Under the pieces are notes generated by a model. It saw only the letters and a list, made by a program, of their open reading frames with translations, was not told the origin of the DNA and did no database searches. Shown here one piece after another: positions 1 through 8,560 of a DNA stretch of 64,000 nt. Each line of letters begins with the position of its first letter. Positions within the stretch are counted from its first letter, which is position 1. The position numbers and the translations under genes were made by a program. This DNA is from JAAURS01 sp044923475 (lineage in GTDB: Bacteria; Cyanobacteriota; Cyanobacteriia; Thermosynechococcales; Thermosynechococcaceae): assembly GCF_044923475.1 (NCBI RefSeq), contig NZ_CP137338.1:1798001-1862000 (forward strand), written 5' to 3'.

Positions 1-828
1 ACACGGAAGTTCCCAAATGTTCGCAACCCCACGATCGATACCTTAATGTGGGGTAGTAAACGACATCATATTCCCATCCTGTTTGAAATTGATGTGACAG
101 ATGCACGGGATGCCATTCGCGCCCAGAAAGCGAAGACGGGTCAGGGTATCAGTTTTACCAGTTGGATCGTGAAGTGTCTCGCTCAAGCCGTCAGCGAACA
201 CAAGTCCATCCACGCGCTCCGCAAGGGGAAACGGCAGTTAGTCATTTTTGACGACGTAGACGTGTCGGTTATCGTGGAACGAGCGGTCGGTCAACCCGGT
301 GAAGGCAATACGCTCCCGATGCCTTACATTATTCGCAAAGCAAACGAGAAAACAGTTGCTACCATCCACTCAGAAATCCGCACCGCCCAACAACTTCCTG
401 CGATCGCAGGAGAAGTACAACTTGACTCGCCTCGCGCCGCTTGGTTGACAGGCTTGTTTACAATGCTGCCATCGTTTGTGCGAGATTTTTTCTTCTGGCA
501 ACCGTTGTTTCGCGATCCGTTTCAGGTCAAGCGTAGGATGGGTACAGTTTCAGTGACTGCTCTGGGAATGGCGGGTCAAACCGGAATGAGCTGGGGGATT
601 CCGATCGGGATTCATCCCCTGATCGTGGCGATAGGGGCGATCGCAAAACGACCTGGAATTGCAGACGCTCGGATTGCGATTCGCGAGTACGTGGGACTGA
701 CAATACTGTTTGACCACGATGTAACGGACGGTGCTCCGGTAGCGCGTTTTATCAAGCGATTGCAGGAACTGATGGCAGGGGGTTTTGGATTGACTCAAAC
801 GGCTGAATCGGTCAACGCAGTTTTATGA
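1..828 (+). CDS. 2-oxoacid dehydrogenase-type acyltransferase catalytic-domain protein (5' end outside window)
   Basis: The reading frame is open to base 1, so the true start probably lies upstream; the first ATG in the window is at 46. The product resembles the C-terminal catalytic domain of E2 acyltransferases. Near its end it has HDVTDGAPVARF, which fits the HxxxDG active-site motif in which His and Asp assist acyl transfer to CoA. No lipoyl or subunit-binding domain is visible in the window. It therefore looks like the stand-alone catalytic-domain family rather than a pyruvate dehydrogenase E2. The substrate is unknown. The next gene on this strand starts about 250 bases downstream, with no obvious operon. 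Confidence 0.75.
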   Translation, partial: TRKFPNVRNPTIDTLMWGSKRHHIPILFEIDVTDARDAIRAQKAKTGQGISFTSWIVKCLAQAVSEHKSIHALRKGKRQLVIFDDVDVSVIVERAVGQPGEGNTLPMPYIIRKANEKTVATIHSEIRTAQQLPAIAGEVQLDSPRAAWLTGLFTMLPSFVRDFFFWQPLFRDPFQVKRRMGTVSVTALGMAGQTGMSWGIPIGIHPLIVAIGAIAKRPGIADARIAIREYVGLTILFDHDVTDGAPVARFIKRLQELMAGGFGLTQTAESVNAVL

Positions 829-1078
829 CTTCGCAATGACAAAGTGCATTGGGTAGAAACCGGGCGATGTTACGAATGGTTTGCCTTACAAGCAACTGCA
901 TTCGGCATCAAAAATGCATCCGTAAAACAAGCCCGTCGAGGGTTTGGCCTTGCGCTCGCGCAGGCGGAGTTCTCTCGATCTTAAAAATTCGCAAGTTTCG
1001 CTTTTCGATCGAGACAGGGTTTATCGTTGAAGATGCTGGCGCAGCGATTTGCGCTATCTTGCACTCATCAGTTTCTTT

Positions 1079-1132
1079 GTCTTTATGAGCGATCTTCCCA
1101 AGTTCGTCTTTATGAGCGATCTTCCCAAGTTC
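1079..1132 (+). repeat. Perfect 27-bp tandem duplication at a gene start
   Basis: Two exact 27-base units (1079-1105 and 1106-1132) lie head to tail. Each contains an ATG (1085 and 1112) followed by codons for SDLPKF. The unit length is a multiple of three, so the frame is kept and the gene has two equivalent start codons in the same immediate context. Confidence 0.95.
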
Positions 1133-2659
1133 AAGATCGAGTTCTTTTACCCGTTCTTCGGGATCGTACTCCTGGGAATTGGGGGGTGCGATCGCCCATC
1201 CGCCCTCTCTACAACCACCAAATCTGCCTTAGCAAAAGCACCTGAAAGGCGCGTAAAAGGCATTGAAGTTCGCACCGATCGCCCGTTGCTGCCGCTTTCT
1301 CCCCACCCCGTCGGCATGAACCTTCACGTCACCAACGATGCGATGCGTCCCGGCACCGTCGAGATGATCCGACGGACTAAAGCGCGAATTGTGCGGTGGC
1401 CGGGAGGATCCGAGTCCGATATCTATCAATGGCGCACCCATCGGCTGACCCCGCCTTGGTACGCGCATCCCAACTCCAGCTTTGATCGCTTCATGCGGCG
1501 CTTAGCCCAGCCCGCCCAAGTGGAAGTGGCCATTACCCTCAACTACGGCAGCAATGCCACGGGCAAGGGCGGCGGCGACCCCGCCGAAGCCGCCGCTTGG
1601 GTAGCAGATGCAAAAGCCAAAGGGTATCGCGTTCCCTTCTGGACGGTCGGCAACGAAGTCTTTGGCACTTGGTCCACGGACTTAAACGAAAAGCCCCACG
1701 ACGCCGCGACCTATGCCAGAAAAGTAGCCAATGCCTTCTACCCTAAAATTAAGGCTGTAAACCCTCAGGCACGGGTCGGCGTAGTCGTGAATCAGTACGA
1801 TACGTCCAACCCACACGGCTGGACCCAAACCGTCCTCAGGCGCGCGCGCTACGACTTTGTAGAAGTTCACCACTACCCCCAAGAACCCAACAGTGGCAGC
1901 GACGAATTTCTGCTAACCAAAGCCGTGCCGCAGTTTAAAGCGCAGATGGTCGATTTGAAAAAAGCAATGGGAGATCGCCCTGTCCCCATCTTGATTGGTG
2001 AATTCAACAACGTTGCCAGCAAGCCGAATCGGCAAACCCTGTCCATCGTCAACGCGCTCTACCACGGCCTCATGTATGCCGAAGGCGCGCAGCTCGGCCT
2101 TGCAGGCGTTTTTCCGTGGGAGACCATTGAAGACTACTGCACCCATCCCGCCCACAAAAAACTCGAGACTGGGGACTTTAACCCCAAACTCTACGGCTGG
2201 CAAAATTTCTCGACCTATTCTTTATTTAGTTTGGGGCTGCCCAGTAACAGTCCTAGCTGTAGCCGCAGCGTCCCTGTCATACCCTTCGGGACGGCCTTCC
2301 CAACAGCCCGCGCCGCCGCCCTCTTTGGCGAGTTTGCCGCACCCCGAGAACGCCTGCTGCAAACGAATATTGCTGCTGCCTTTCCCAGCCTACGGGCCTA
2401 TGCTGCCACGCGAGGGAAAGGCTACCGCTTACTGTTGTTTAATCTCAACTCTAAAACAGCTGCCAAGCTTCCGCTCCAGCTCCGTCGCGCCGCGGGACCG
2501 TGGAAGGCCCAACAAGTCACCTACGGCAAAGCCGAATACGACAAGTCCCGGTATGGATTCTGGGTAGAACCCACTCGTCAGGACTTGGGTCGGATTAAAT
2601 CTGGGGTTCAGGTCAACCTGCCCCCTTGGAGCATGAGCGTTATTGCTTTAGATCGCTAG
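1085..2659 (+). CDS. Predicted secreted lipoprotein, GH51-like alpha-L-arabinofuranosidase-type hydrolase
   Basis: The product is about 524 residues from the ATG at 1085, or 515 from the duplicated ATG at 1112; either is possible. After a short basic stretch comes a hydrophobic segment ending in LLGIGGC, a lipobox-like site with Cys near residue 35, so the protein is probably lipid-anchored outside the cytoplasmic membrane. The TIM-barrel body has VRWPGG, TVGNEVFG (Glu near 191, candidate acid/base) and ILIGEFNN (Glu near 306, candidate nucleophile), as in clan-A hydrolases of the arabinofuranosidase group. A beta-rich C-terminal domain follows. The exact substrate cannot be told. The end overlaps the convergent downstream gene by 4 bases. 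Confidence 0.75.
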   Translation: MSDLPKFVFMSDLPKFKIEFFYPFFGIVLLGIGGCDRPSALSTTTKSALAKAPERRVKGIEVRTDRPLLPLSPHPVGMNLHVTNDAMRPGTVEMIRRTKARIVRWPGGSESDIYQWRTHRLTPPWYAHPNSSFDRFMRRLAQPAQVEVAITLNYGSNATGKGGGDPAEAAAWVADAKAKGYRVPFWTVGNEVFGTWSTDLNEKPHDAATYARKVANAFYPKIKAVNPQARVGVVVNQYDTSNPHGWTQTVLRRARYDFVEVHHYPQEPNSGSDEFLLTKAVPQFKAQMVDLKKAMGDRPVPILIGEFNNVASKPNRQTLSIVNALYHGLMYAEGAQLGLAGVFPWETIEDYCTHPAHKKLETGDFNPKLYGWQNFSTYSLFSLGLPSNSPSCSRSVPVIPFGTAFPTARAAALFGEFAAPRERLLQTNIAAAFPSLRAYAATRGKGYRLLLFNLNSKTAAKLPLQLRRAAGPWKAQQVTYGKAEYDKSRYGFWVEPTRQDLGRIKSGVQVNLPPWSMSVIALDR

Positions 2660-3204
2660 GGCCGGGCAAGGCGATCGCTCCTCCACCCCTGCACTGGACC
2701 CTTTTGCGCCGCCAGTTCGGCAGCAGTTAGCTTTTCATAGCGCTCGAAGGGTTGGTGAATCCAGGGGTTATCGGGGAGAAAGTCTACATAATAATCGGGC
2801 GTAAACTCGGAGCAAGCCTTGCACCACAGCACCGCCGTCCGCATTTCATCGATGTAAAACCCGTACTGGCGGTCCAGCCATACCAACGATTTCTTAAGCG
2901 TAATGCCAGAATCCACCAAGTCATCCACCACCAAAACGCGATTGCCGAGATTGGGCGTCGTCATCGCGAGGTCGCGACCGAAGGTAATGGAACCGCGCTC
3001 TTGATTGTCGATCCCTCCGTAGGAAGACGCAGACAAAATTGCAAGGGGCAGGTCAAACAGCCGGGCAAAAATATCTCCCACCCGCAATCCCCCTTTAGCA
3101 AGGCATACAATTTGGTTAAAGGTCCAGCCTGACTGGTGGACGGCAACAGCCAAAGCTTCGATTGTATGGTGATAGTCATCCCACGAAATATGAAGATCGC
3201 TCAT
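2656..3204 (-). CDS. Phosphoribosyltransferase (xanthine/hypoxanthine PRTase-like)
   Basis: A 182-residue protein from the ATG at 3204; longer forms of the frame run through unlikely sequence. It has the PRPP-binding signature VLVVDDLVDSGITL, with the acidic pair that contacts the ribose hydroxyls, and an upstream CLAKGGLRVGD loop typical of purine-salvage PRTases that use PRPP and a base to make a nucleotide. The tail FLPDNPWIHQPFE is usual for xanthine-guanine or hypoxanthine PRTase relatives. It is likely cytoplasmic. It is transcribed convergently with the GH51-like gene and divergently from the gene at 3269. Confidence 0.85.
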   Translation of the reverse strand: MSDLHISWDDYHHTIEALAVAVHQSGWTFNQIVCLAKGGLRVGDIFARLFDLPLAILSASSYGGIDNQERGSITFGRDLAMTTPNLGNRVLVVDDLVDSGITLKKSLVWLDRQYGFYIDEMRTAVLWCKACSEFTPDYYVDFLPDNPWIHQPFERYEKLTAAELAAQKGPVQGWRSDRLARP

Positions 3205-3268
3205 GGAGTTGTCAGAGGAAATAGAAGATGAGTACCCTAAGGGTATCAGGGTTATGTGAGGTGCTGCG

Positions 3269-3649
3269 ATGAATTCGGATACGGCTATCGATTTTCTCAA
3301 AAAAGGCTTTCGCGTGACGTTGGGTGCCACCACGTCGCTGGTGGAGTCTCTCCAAGACCCGCAAAAGCGAGAGGAAAATTTAATGCAAATGCGGTCAAAT
3401 CCCAATGCGTTTGCCGAGCAGTTGGCCGAAAAAGGCGCAGTGGCTGAAGTAGAAGCCCGTAAGTTTGTCGATAGCGTCGTGACTCAATATAGCGCGGGGT
3501 CGCCTGCTACGCCCTCTGCCAGCAACACTGCGGCATCCACTTCCCCTTCTGTCGATCGCGCCTTGGAGCGAGAGCTACGGGAATTGACGGCGCAATTGGC
3601 AGTCCTTCGCGTTCAAATCGAGCAAAGCGGTCATTCGGAAAACGTCTGA
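3269..3649 (+). CDS. Conserved cyanobacterial helical protein, phasin-like
   Basis: A 126-residue protein. The first 75 residues look like a long amphipathic helix (DFLKKGFRVTLGATTSLVESLQDPQKREENL). A Ser/Thr/Pro/Ala-rich linker follows, then a C-terminal coiled coil (ELRELTAQLAVLRVQIEQ). This resembles small cyanobacterial proteins loosely annotated as phasin-like. No enzymatic motif is present. It is divergent from the phosphoribosyltransferase with a 64-base shared promoter region, and 40 bases upstream of the DUF2808 gene on the same strand, so the two may be co-transcribed. The function is unknown. Confidence 0.65.
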   Translation: MNSDTAIDFLKKGFRVTLGATTSLVESLQDPQKREENLMQMRSNPNAFAEQLAEKGAVAEVEARKFVDSVVTQYSAGSPATPSASNTAASTSPSVDRALERELRELTAQLAVLRVQIEQSGHSENV

Positions 3650-3689
3650 CCGCGAGCGATGCCTCTGTTTCAGTCTCCAGGTACATCCC

Positions 3690-4271
3690 ATGAAGCCGGA
3701 TTTTGCCCAATGGTCTTATAAAAATCATCGCAGAGGCGTCGCGGTTCTAGCCGCAGGGATAATGGGCTGGAGCCTAGTCGGCCATCCCGCCGCGGCAGTT
3801 CGGTTCGCGGACGGGACGGTTCAGTTTGCGGGAGTGCCCCGCTTGGGTAAGGTGTCCGCTACGGATAACCAAGCCTGGGCGTGGGGTGCTACTTATTTGT
3901 TTACGCTTCAGGTGCCCGAAGATGCCAGCGAGCCGCTCGGACAAGTGATGCTCCAGCAGGCGGAGGGAGTGGATACGGTCGAGTTTAATCTAAAGCGCAC
4001 CTATGCTTATCTGAACGGCGATCGCCGTCAAACTGCTACGGTCGAAGCTGTCAACGTCAATCCAGACACCCTCGAACTGACCTTCAACCCGCCCATTCTG
4101 CCCGGCTCCACTCTCACGATTGGATTGCGGCCCTACAACAATCCGAACACGGGAGGCGTGTATTTATTTGGCGTGACAGCAGCACCAGTCGGAGAAAAGG
4201 TCCGAAGTCAGTTTATTGGTTACGGGCGGCTTCAGTTCTACGATCGCTCGTTCTGGCGAGGTTTCTGGTAG
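3690..4271 (+). CDS. DUF2808 family exported protein
   Basis: A 193-residue protein. The N-terminus has basic residues followed by a hydrophobic stretch ending in HPAAAVRF, a good Sec signal peptide with an AxA-type cleavage site, so it is probably periplasmic or outer-surface. The rest (VPEDASEPLGQVMLQQ, VEFNLKRTYAYL, LRPYNNPNTGGVYLFGVTA) matches the cyanobacterial DUF2808 family, whose biochemical role is not known. It lies 40 bases downstream of the phasin-like gene and ends before a 219-base intergenic stretch. Confidence 0.75.
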   Translation: MKPDFAQWSYKNHRRGVAVLAAGIMGWSLVGHPAAAVRFADGTVQFAGVPRLGKVSATDNQAWAWGATYLFTLQVPEDASEPLGQVMLQQAEGVDTVEFNLKRTYAYLNGDRRQTATVEAVNVNPDTLELTFNPPILPGSTLTIGLRPYNNPNTGGVYLFGVTAAPVGEKVRSQFIGYGRLQFYDRSFWRGFW

Positions 4272-4490
4272 ATGGTTGAGGGGCGGTTTGGGCAGAGCGG
4301 GAAGGGGCCTAAAGATTGCCTGCGAATAACCCCACGCGCTTAGAGGATCCGAAGTTATGGGTTTTGCAGCAGAAATGACTGAGCTAAATTAAAGCGAAGC
4401 GTACCAGAACGGTCCACCGACAAAAATATCAGGCTGCGTCGAGTATATTTAATTAAAGTTGCTCGAAAACACCTAGGAGTAGCGCTTGCG

Positions 4491-5465
4491 ATGGAAAGCT
4501 TCAGGTTTAGCGTTGAAAAAGAGCTACAACATCAGGGGATTTGCGATGCATCGGGAGCCGTTGCCCTCGATGAAAATCGTTTTGTTGTAGCCAATGATGA
4601 AGACAATATTTTAAGAGTTTATCAAGCACATCATTCAGGAAAATCAGACCGTCGGATAGATATAAATCAATACTTTGATAACAACCCTAAAAGCGATGAA
4701 GTAGACATTGAAGGAGTCGCTCAAATTGACAGAATTATATACTGGATTTCCTCTCATGGAAGGAATAAAAACGGCAAGCTCAAGCCAGAACGACGTCAAT
4801 TTTTTGCCAATCAATTATTGACGGACGATCCAGAAAAGCTTTTCAAACAAGTAGGGCTTTCTTATACGCAGCTCTTGGAGGATGTATTAAAGGATAAGCG
4901 GCTGAAAAAGTATCAACTCGAGGACGCAGAAAAATTACCTCCTAAAGAGAAGGGAGGTTTGAACATTGAAGGGTTAGCTTCCACGCCCGATCGGGAGCTG
5001 TTGATCGGTTTCCGCAATCCCATTCCTGAAGGTAAAGCATTGCTGGTTCCTTTACTCAATCCGAGGGCTTTGCTCGAACAAAATACCAATGCCATGTTGG
5101 GCGAACCCATCGAACTCGATCTAAACGGTCTTGGAATCCGAAGTCTTGAATATTGGCAAAGTCAAAATACATTCATCGTTATTGCAGGTGCATACGATGG
5201 TAGCGATCGATTTGCGCTATACCAATGGTCGGGACTGAGACACGAAGACCCAGAATTAATGGAAGTAACGGGCATGCCATCAGATTTTCGTCCAGAAAGT
5301 GTTTTATTTTATCCAAATTGCGAGGATCGATTTCAACTGCTGAGCGATGACGGTTCGATCGCGAGAAGTGAAGGTATTCCTTGTAAAGACATTAAAGTCA
5401 AACCCGGCGAGGAGCATCCGCACAAGTTTTTTAGGAGCGTTTGGATTAGATCTGAAGCTGCGTAG
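4491..5465 (+). CDS. DUF3616 domain protein (predicted beta-propeller)
   Basis: A 324-residue protein with no signal peptide. The repeats GAVALDENRFVVANDEDNILRVY, DIEGVAQIDRIIYWISSHGR and NIEGLASTPDRELLIGFRNP are characteristic of the DUF3616 family, predicted beta-propellers related to phytase/strictosidine-synthase-type folds. No catalytic residue can be assigned. The gene stands alone. The nearby upstream gene is DUF2808, and the 735 bases downstream are non-coding. Confidence 0.75.
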   Translation: MESFRFSVEKELQHQGICDASGAVALDENRFVVANDEDNILRVYQAHHSGKSDRRIDINQYFDNNPKSDEVDIEGVAQIDRIIYWISSHGRNKNGKLKPERRQFFANQLLTDDPEKLFKQVGLSYTQLLEDVLKDKRLKKYQLEDAEKLPPKEKGGLNIEGLASTPDRELLIGFRNPIPEGKALLVPLLNPRALLEQNTNAMLGEPIELDLNGLGIRSLEYWQSQNTFIVIAGAYDGSDRFALYQWSGLRHEDPELMEVTGMPSDFRPESVLFYPNCEDRFQLLSDDGSIARSEGIPCKDIKVKPGEEHPHKFFRSVWIRSEAA

Positions 5466-6200
5466 TTTAATTATCCTCTGCAAGGTCTTGAGCGCGCGGT
5501 CTGTAATGCAGATGTAGATGTAGAGGCGATCGCAGCTAACAAAATCTCGTGTGGGAAGCAAACCGTAGATCTGTGTCTCGTAAAGAGTCGTTCGACCCGA
5601 TCTCCTATTGCCACTTTCGGATTGAGGACGTCAAAAAAACTAATATGCAGCAAGGCAAAAGTGTTGCAAGCGATTGCGCGGGCCGGATGCTGAGTGGAGG
5701 TCTTACGATGCACGCGCTAAAATACCTCCTTTGGACGGGGATAAGATTGGTACTTTAACGTTATTGTAGGTGAGTTACGGTAAGTTTGACGGTTATCCGC
5801 ACTCAAAACCTCGCAGTGAATTTGTAAAGATAGTACTGTTACTTAATTAATACAACCAGCAATTTCATGAAGGCCTTTACTTAGTCTTTATTTTGTCGAC
5901 ATCGCAGCAAACTAAAGCTAGGCAAGAAAAGTTAGTCTTTTGAGTATTTTTGCGGAGCTGGATTGTTTCTAAGAGCTAGAAACCCAGCTGTGCAGGTAGT
6001 CGAGTAGATCGGTATTTACTTACCTGTAGCGTTACTAATAAATGAAGCGTTATTGGTTGGTAAAAAATCTTGTTTCCTGCTAAATCGCTGTGATGCTGTC
6101 AAGCCAGAAATTTTAATATTAAAAAGATTGCAGCAAAGCAGTTGTCAGTGCGATGTTCTCCGGCGAGTAGTTCTTTATAACTTTGAGTAGAAGGTAAACT
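5466..6200. other. Gene-poor interval of about 735 bases
   Basis: Only short frames without codon structure or recognisable products are present. I see no RNA gene, IS end or clear terminator. The last 200 bases are AT-rich and likely hold the promoter of the gene at 6201. Confidence 0.5.
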
Positions 6201-6773
6201 ATGTCAGATTCCATTAGAAAACGAGTGACAGAAGACTTCAAGCAAGCGAACGTTAAAGGTGGCTCTAGATTGGCGCGCATTCGAGATATTCTCAAAGATG
6301 CAGCTTCCCAAACCGTCGCTGAGGTAAGGCGAGGCTCGGATGAATTGCGAGAAATTGGGACGGGCACGTTTTCCGCAGCAACGCAAAACTCAGCTGGTTT
6401 TGACGCTCAGGAACCGAATAAATCCGAAAATCTATCTCTTAGGCAAGCGTTCCAAAATATGTCGGTAGCCGTTAGGGAAAAGTTTTTTGCTCGGTTCAAG
6501 CACCAAGCTGAAAAACTCGATGGCAAACTTACAGAGCGCTATGGCCCTCAGTATCAAGCAGCAAAGGGGCATCTAGAAAATGCATCTGAGCGATACCGTC
6601 AAGCAGTCGAAACGGCTCAGGCAAGTGGTTCAGATCCTTTACAGCAACAGCAGGAAAAACTGAACGAGACAGCTGGTGTTGCTGGTGGCTCTGTGGCTCA
6701 GAAAGAACACCAATTGAAACAGCGCCTGAGAGAGATTTTGAGAGCGCAAACCACTAAAACTAATAAGCCTTAG
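6201..6773 (+). CDS. Helical cyanobacterial protein of unknown function
   Basis: A 190-residue, strongly hydrophilic and helix-rich protein (IRKRVTEDFKQANVKGGSRL near the start; coiled-coil-like 95-150; QQEKLNE and KEHQLKQRLREIL near the end). I recall similar N-terminal sequences in cyanobacterial and proteobacterial proteins under a DUF number (possibly DUF6781) but cannot confirm this. No membrane segment or catalytic motif is present. It lies upstream of two small membrane-protein genes (7012 and 7216) on the same strand, so it may be stress-related, but that is only context. Confidence 0.6.
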   Translation: MSDSIRKRVTEDFKQANVKGGSRLARIRDILKDAASQTVAEVRRGSDELREIGTGTFSAATQNSAGFDAQEPNKSENLSLRQAFQNMSVAVREKFFARFKHQAEKLDGKLTERYGPQYQAAKGHLENASERYRQAVETAQASGSDPLQQQQEKLNETAGVAGGSVAQKEHQLKQRLREILRAQTTKTNKP

Positions 6774-7011
6774 AGATGGTCTAAAACTTTCACAATCATT
6801 ACTTGCTTCTATCGACTCAATGTTTGCTATTAAAGCTTAAACCCCAGGGATGAGATTGGGGGCTAATGCAAGGATGAATGAGATTTTTAGGCCGCTTTTT
6901 AGCTTTTCTACTAGTTATACCAATTGACCTAATTTCTTTACGGCAATTGGTAGACTGCTGATTCTTGCAATCGTGCTACATGTATCTTAGCCATCAACTA
7001 ACGGTAGTGTT

Positions 7012-7188
7012 ATGACATTCATTGAAGTCCTGTTGAGCTTTTTTCTGCCGCCCTTAGGTGTTTTTCTGGCCTATGGTATTAGTGCAACTTTGGTTATCAA
7101 CATTTTGTTGACTGTATTAGGTTGGGTTCCTGGCGTTATCCATGCATTTTGGGTGATCTCAAAGAAGAGTCAAGGCTCTTCCATATAA
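7012..7188 (+). CDS. Pmp3/YqaE-family small membrane protein
   Basis: A 58-residue protein with two hydrophobic segments: FIEVLLSFFLPPLGVFLAYG and ATLVINILLTVLGWVPGVIHAFWV. The features LPPLGVFL, the central Gly/Asn and the GxIPGxIHAxW-type ending (here GWVPGVIHAFWV) are diagnostic of the Pmp3/YqaE (UPF0057) family of stress-induced membrane proteins. It is short and easily missed by automatic callers. It is followed after 27 bases by a holin-IV-like membrane protein on the same strand, so the two may form a small membrane-stress operon. Confidence 0.85.
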   Translation: MTFIEVLLSFFLPPLGVFLAYGISATLVINILLTVLGWVPGVIHAFWVISKKSQGSSI

Positions 7189-7215
7189 AGTATTGATTTG
7201 TTGTTCTAATGGAGA

Positions 7216-7611
7216 ATGGCTATGCTTGCTTTCTTTTTGACGACGTTGACGACTGCCTTGGGATTGCTAGTAGTAGACCTAGTCGTACCGGGCGTAGATT
7301 TGGCAACCTTTCCGGCGGCACTATTGGCAGCGGTCGTAATTGGATTGGTGAATGGCTTTGTTAAGCCAGTGCTATCGGCTTTGTCTTTACCGATCACGTT
7401 TCTAACCCTTGGAGCCTTTTCGCTAGTTGTGAATGGCTTGTGTTTTTGGCTTGCTTCGTTATTGGTTCCTGGCTTTAGCATGCACGGACTGCTGGCGTTT
7501 ATTCTATCTCCAGTTATTTTGTCAACTGCAACCACATTTCTAAATAATTACTTTGCGGAAAAGAAAACGCTTCAAGCTGCTCGGGAGCTGAACATTACCA
7601 ATACGCTCTGA
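7216..7611 (+). CDS. Phage-holin-superfamily-IV-like membrane protein
   Basis: A 131-residue protein with four predicted membrane segments. It has the pattern GLVNGFVKPVLSALSLPITFLTLGAFSLVVNGL, which is the signature of the 'mycobacterial 4-TMS holin' family common in cyanobacterial chromosomes. Despite the name, most chromosomal members are not shown to lyse cells. It closely follows the Pmp3-like gene at 7012. The C-terminus is short and charged (EKKTLQAARELN). It is immediately followed by an IS1380 relic. Confidence 0.75.
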   Translation: MAMLAFFLTTLTTALGLLVVDLVVPGVDLATFPAALLAAVVIGLVNGFVKPVLSALSLPITFLTLGAFSLVVNGLCFWLASLLVPGFSMHGLLAFILSPVILSTATTFLNNYFAEKKTLQAARELNITNTL

Positions 7612-7639
7612 TATCATCTGTAGGTCTAGCCTATATTTT

Positions 7640-7903
7640 TCAACCAGTCTAGGGATGGCAGCGCAGTAGTAAAAACCAATATTTAACCTTGCGGGTTTAT
7701 GGAGATCTCTCCATTCCTCAATAACAGTCTGCCAGCCCCTGACAGACTCGGACTTTTCCGTCGCTTGTCGAGCCAGTAAGGTTCCCGCACCAAAACTTGA
7801 GTCCAAGCCTGAAAATATTACATAGCGATCGCCGCGAGTAAAAATTCTAGGGAACTGCCGCATCGCGCACTGTTCCATCAAAACTGAGATGTTAAATATC
7901 TTA
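7640..7903 (-). pseudogene. 5' relic of an IS1380-family transposase
   Basis: Read on the minus strand from an ATG at 7878, the frame gives FSGLDSSFGAGTLLARQA and later VIEEWRDLHKPAR. These align with the start of the intact IS1380 transposase at 59950-61299 (FSDLELSSDAGILLARQA, CIQDWRDPSK). Similarity fades after about 65 codons and the rest of the transposase is absent. The upstream part of the relic was separated by ISAzo13 copy A (7904-9209); its leader hairpin continues at 9212. Confidence 0.8.
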
Positions 7904-7930
7904 GGATCGTGGATTAAATAACCTCCAGAA

Positions 7931-8560
7931 TTAAGCTTTTTGAGGCTTGGCGGTGTAATTCCATTTTGGCAGGTAAGCATCAAAAACGATTTCCATTGAT
8001 TCCTTAAACGCCTGGGTGACTTTTCGCCCCGTTTGATACACCTTATCTAATACCGTCGCCAAGACCTTCAGACCCGTTTTCGTCTTGGCTTTACCCATCA
8101 AATCTTTAACAGTTTCCACCGACTCAAAAATGACACCTTCACACACCCGTGTCAGATGAGGGAACAGACGATGCTCAATGGGATTGTGTTTTGAGGTATA
8201 CGGTGGATAGTGGGCAATGCGAATCTCAATCCCCAATTCATTGACCAATGTCTGTAAATCTTGCTTAAACAGATAGTGGCGTGAACTGTTAGACCCGCCT
8301 CCATCACAGAGGATCAAAATAGAACTGGCCTTCGGATACTCCATGGAACCGTAATGATTCCACCAGTAGCGAATCGAGTCACAGGCAAACTCTCCCGTGT
8401 CATGACTGACCCCAATCTGCACATAGCCGATGTTCAGGTCTAAGTCGTATAGTCCATGGGGAATGGCAACCCCCTCTGCCAGGGATGGCCAATCATGGTC
8501 AAGCACCTGAATCTCTTGTTGGGTATACAAACGACCCTCTCGATACAGGAGTCCAATCAA
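7931..8560 (-). CDS. ISAzo13-type transposase, C-terminal frame (copy A)
   Basis: 209 residues holding the remaining DDE-type residues: an Asp in LILCDGGGSNSSR and a Glu in HNPIEHRLFPH. The nominal start at 8560 is probably not used independently. The frame is expected to be reached by -1 slippage from the upstream frame at the A8 run (8564-8571 on the plus strand, read as T8). Confidence 0.85.
   Translation of the reverse strand: MIGLLYREGRLYTQQEIQVLDHDWPSLAEGVAIPHGLYDLDLNIGYVQIGVSHDTGEFACDSIRYWWNHYGSMEYPKASSILILCDGGGSNSSRHYLFKQDLQTLVNELGIEIRIAHYPPYTSKHNPIEHRLFPHLTRVCEGVIFESVETVKDLMGKAKTKTGLKVLATVLDKVYQTGRKVTQAFKESMEIVFDAYLPKWNYTAKPQKA

Noticed and set aside
849..1088. 79-residue open frame before the GH51-like gene
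   Set aside because: No protein-like pattern, no ribosome site, and it overlaps the start of the real gene in another frame.
1995..2567. 190-residue frame inside the GH51-like gene
   Set aside because: Shadow frame of a high-GC coding region; composition (Pro/Ser runs) is typical for out-of-frame translation.
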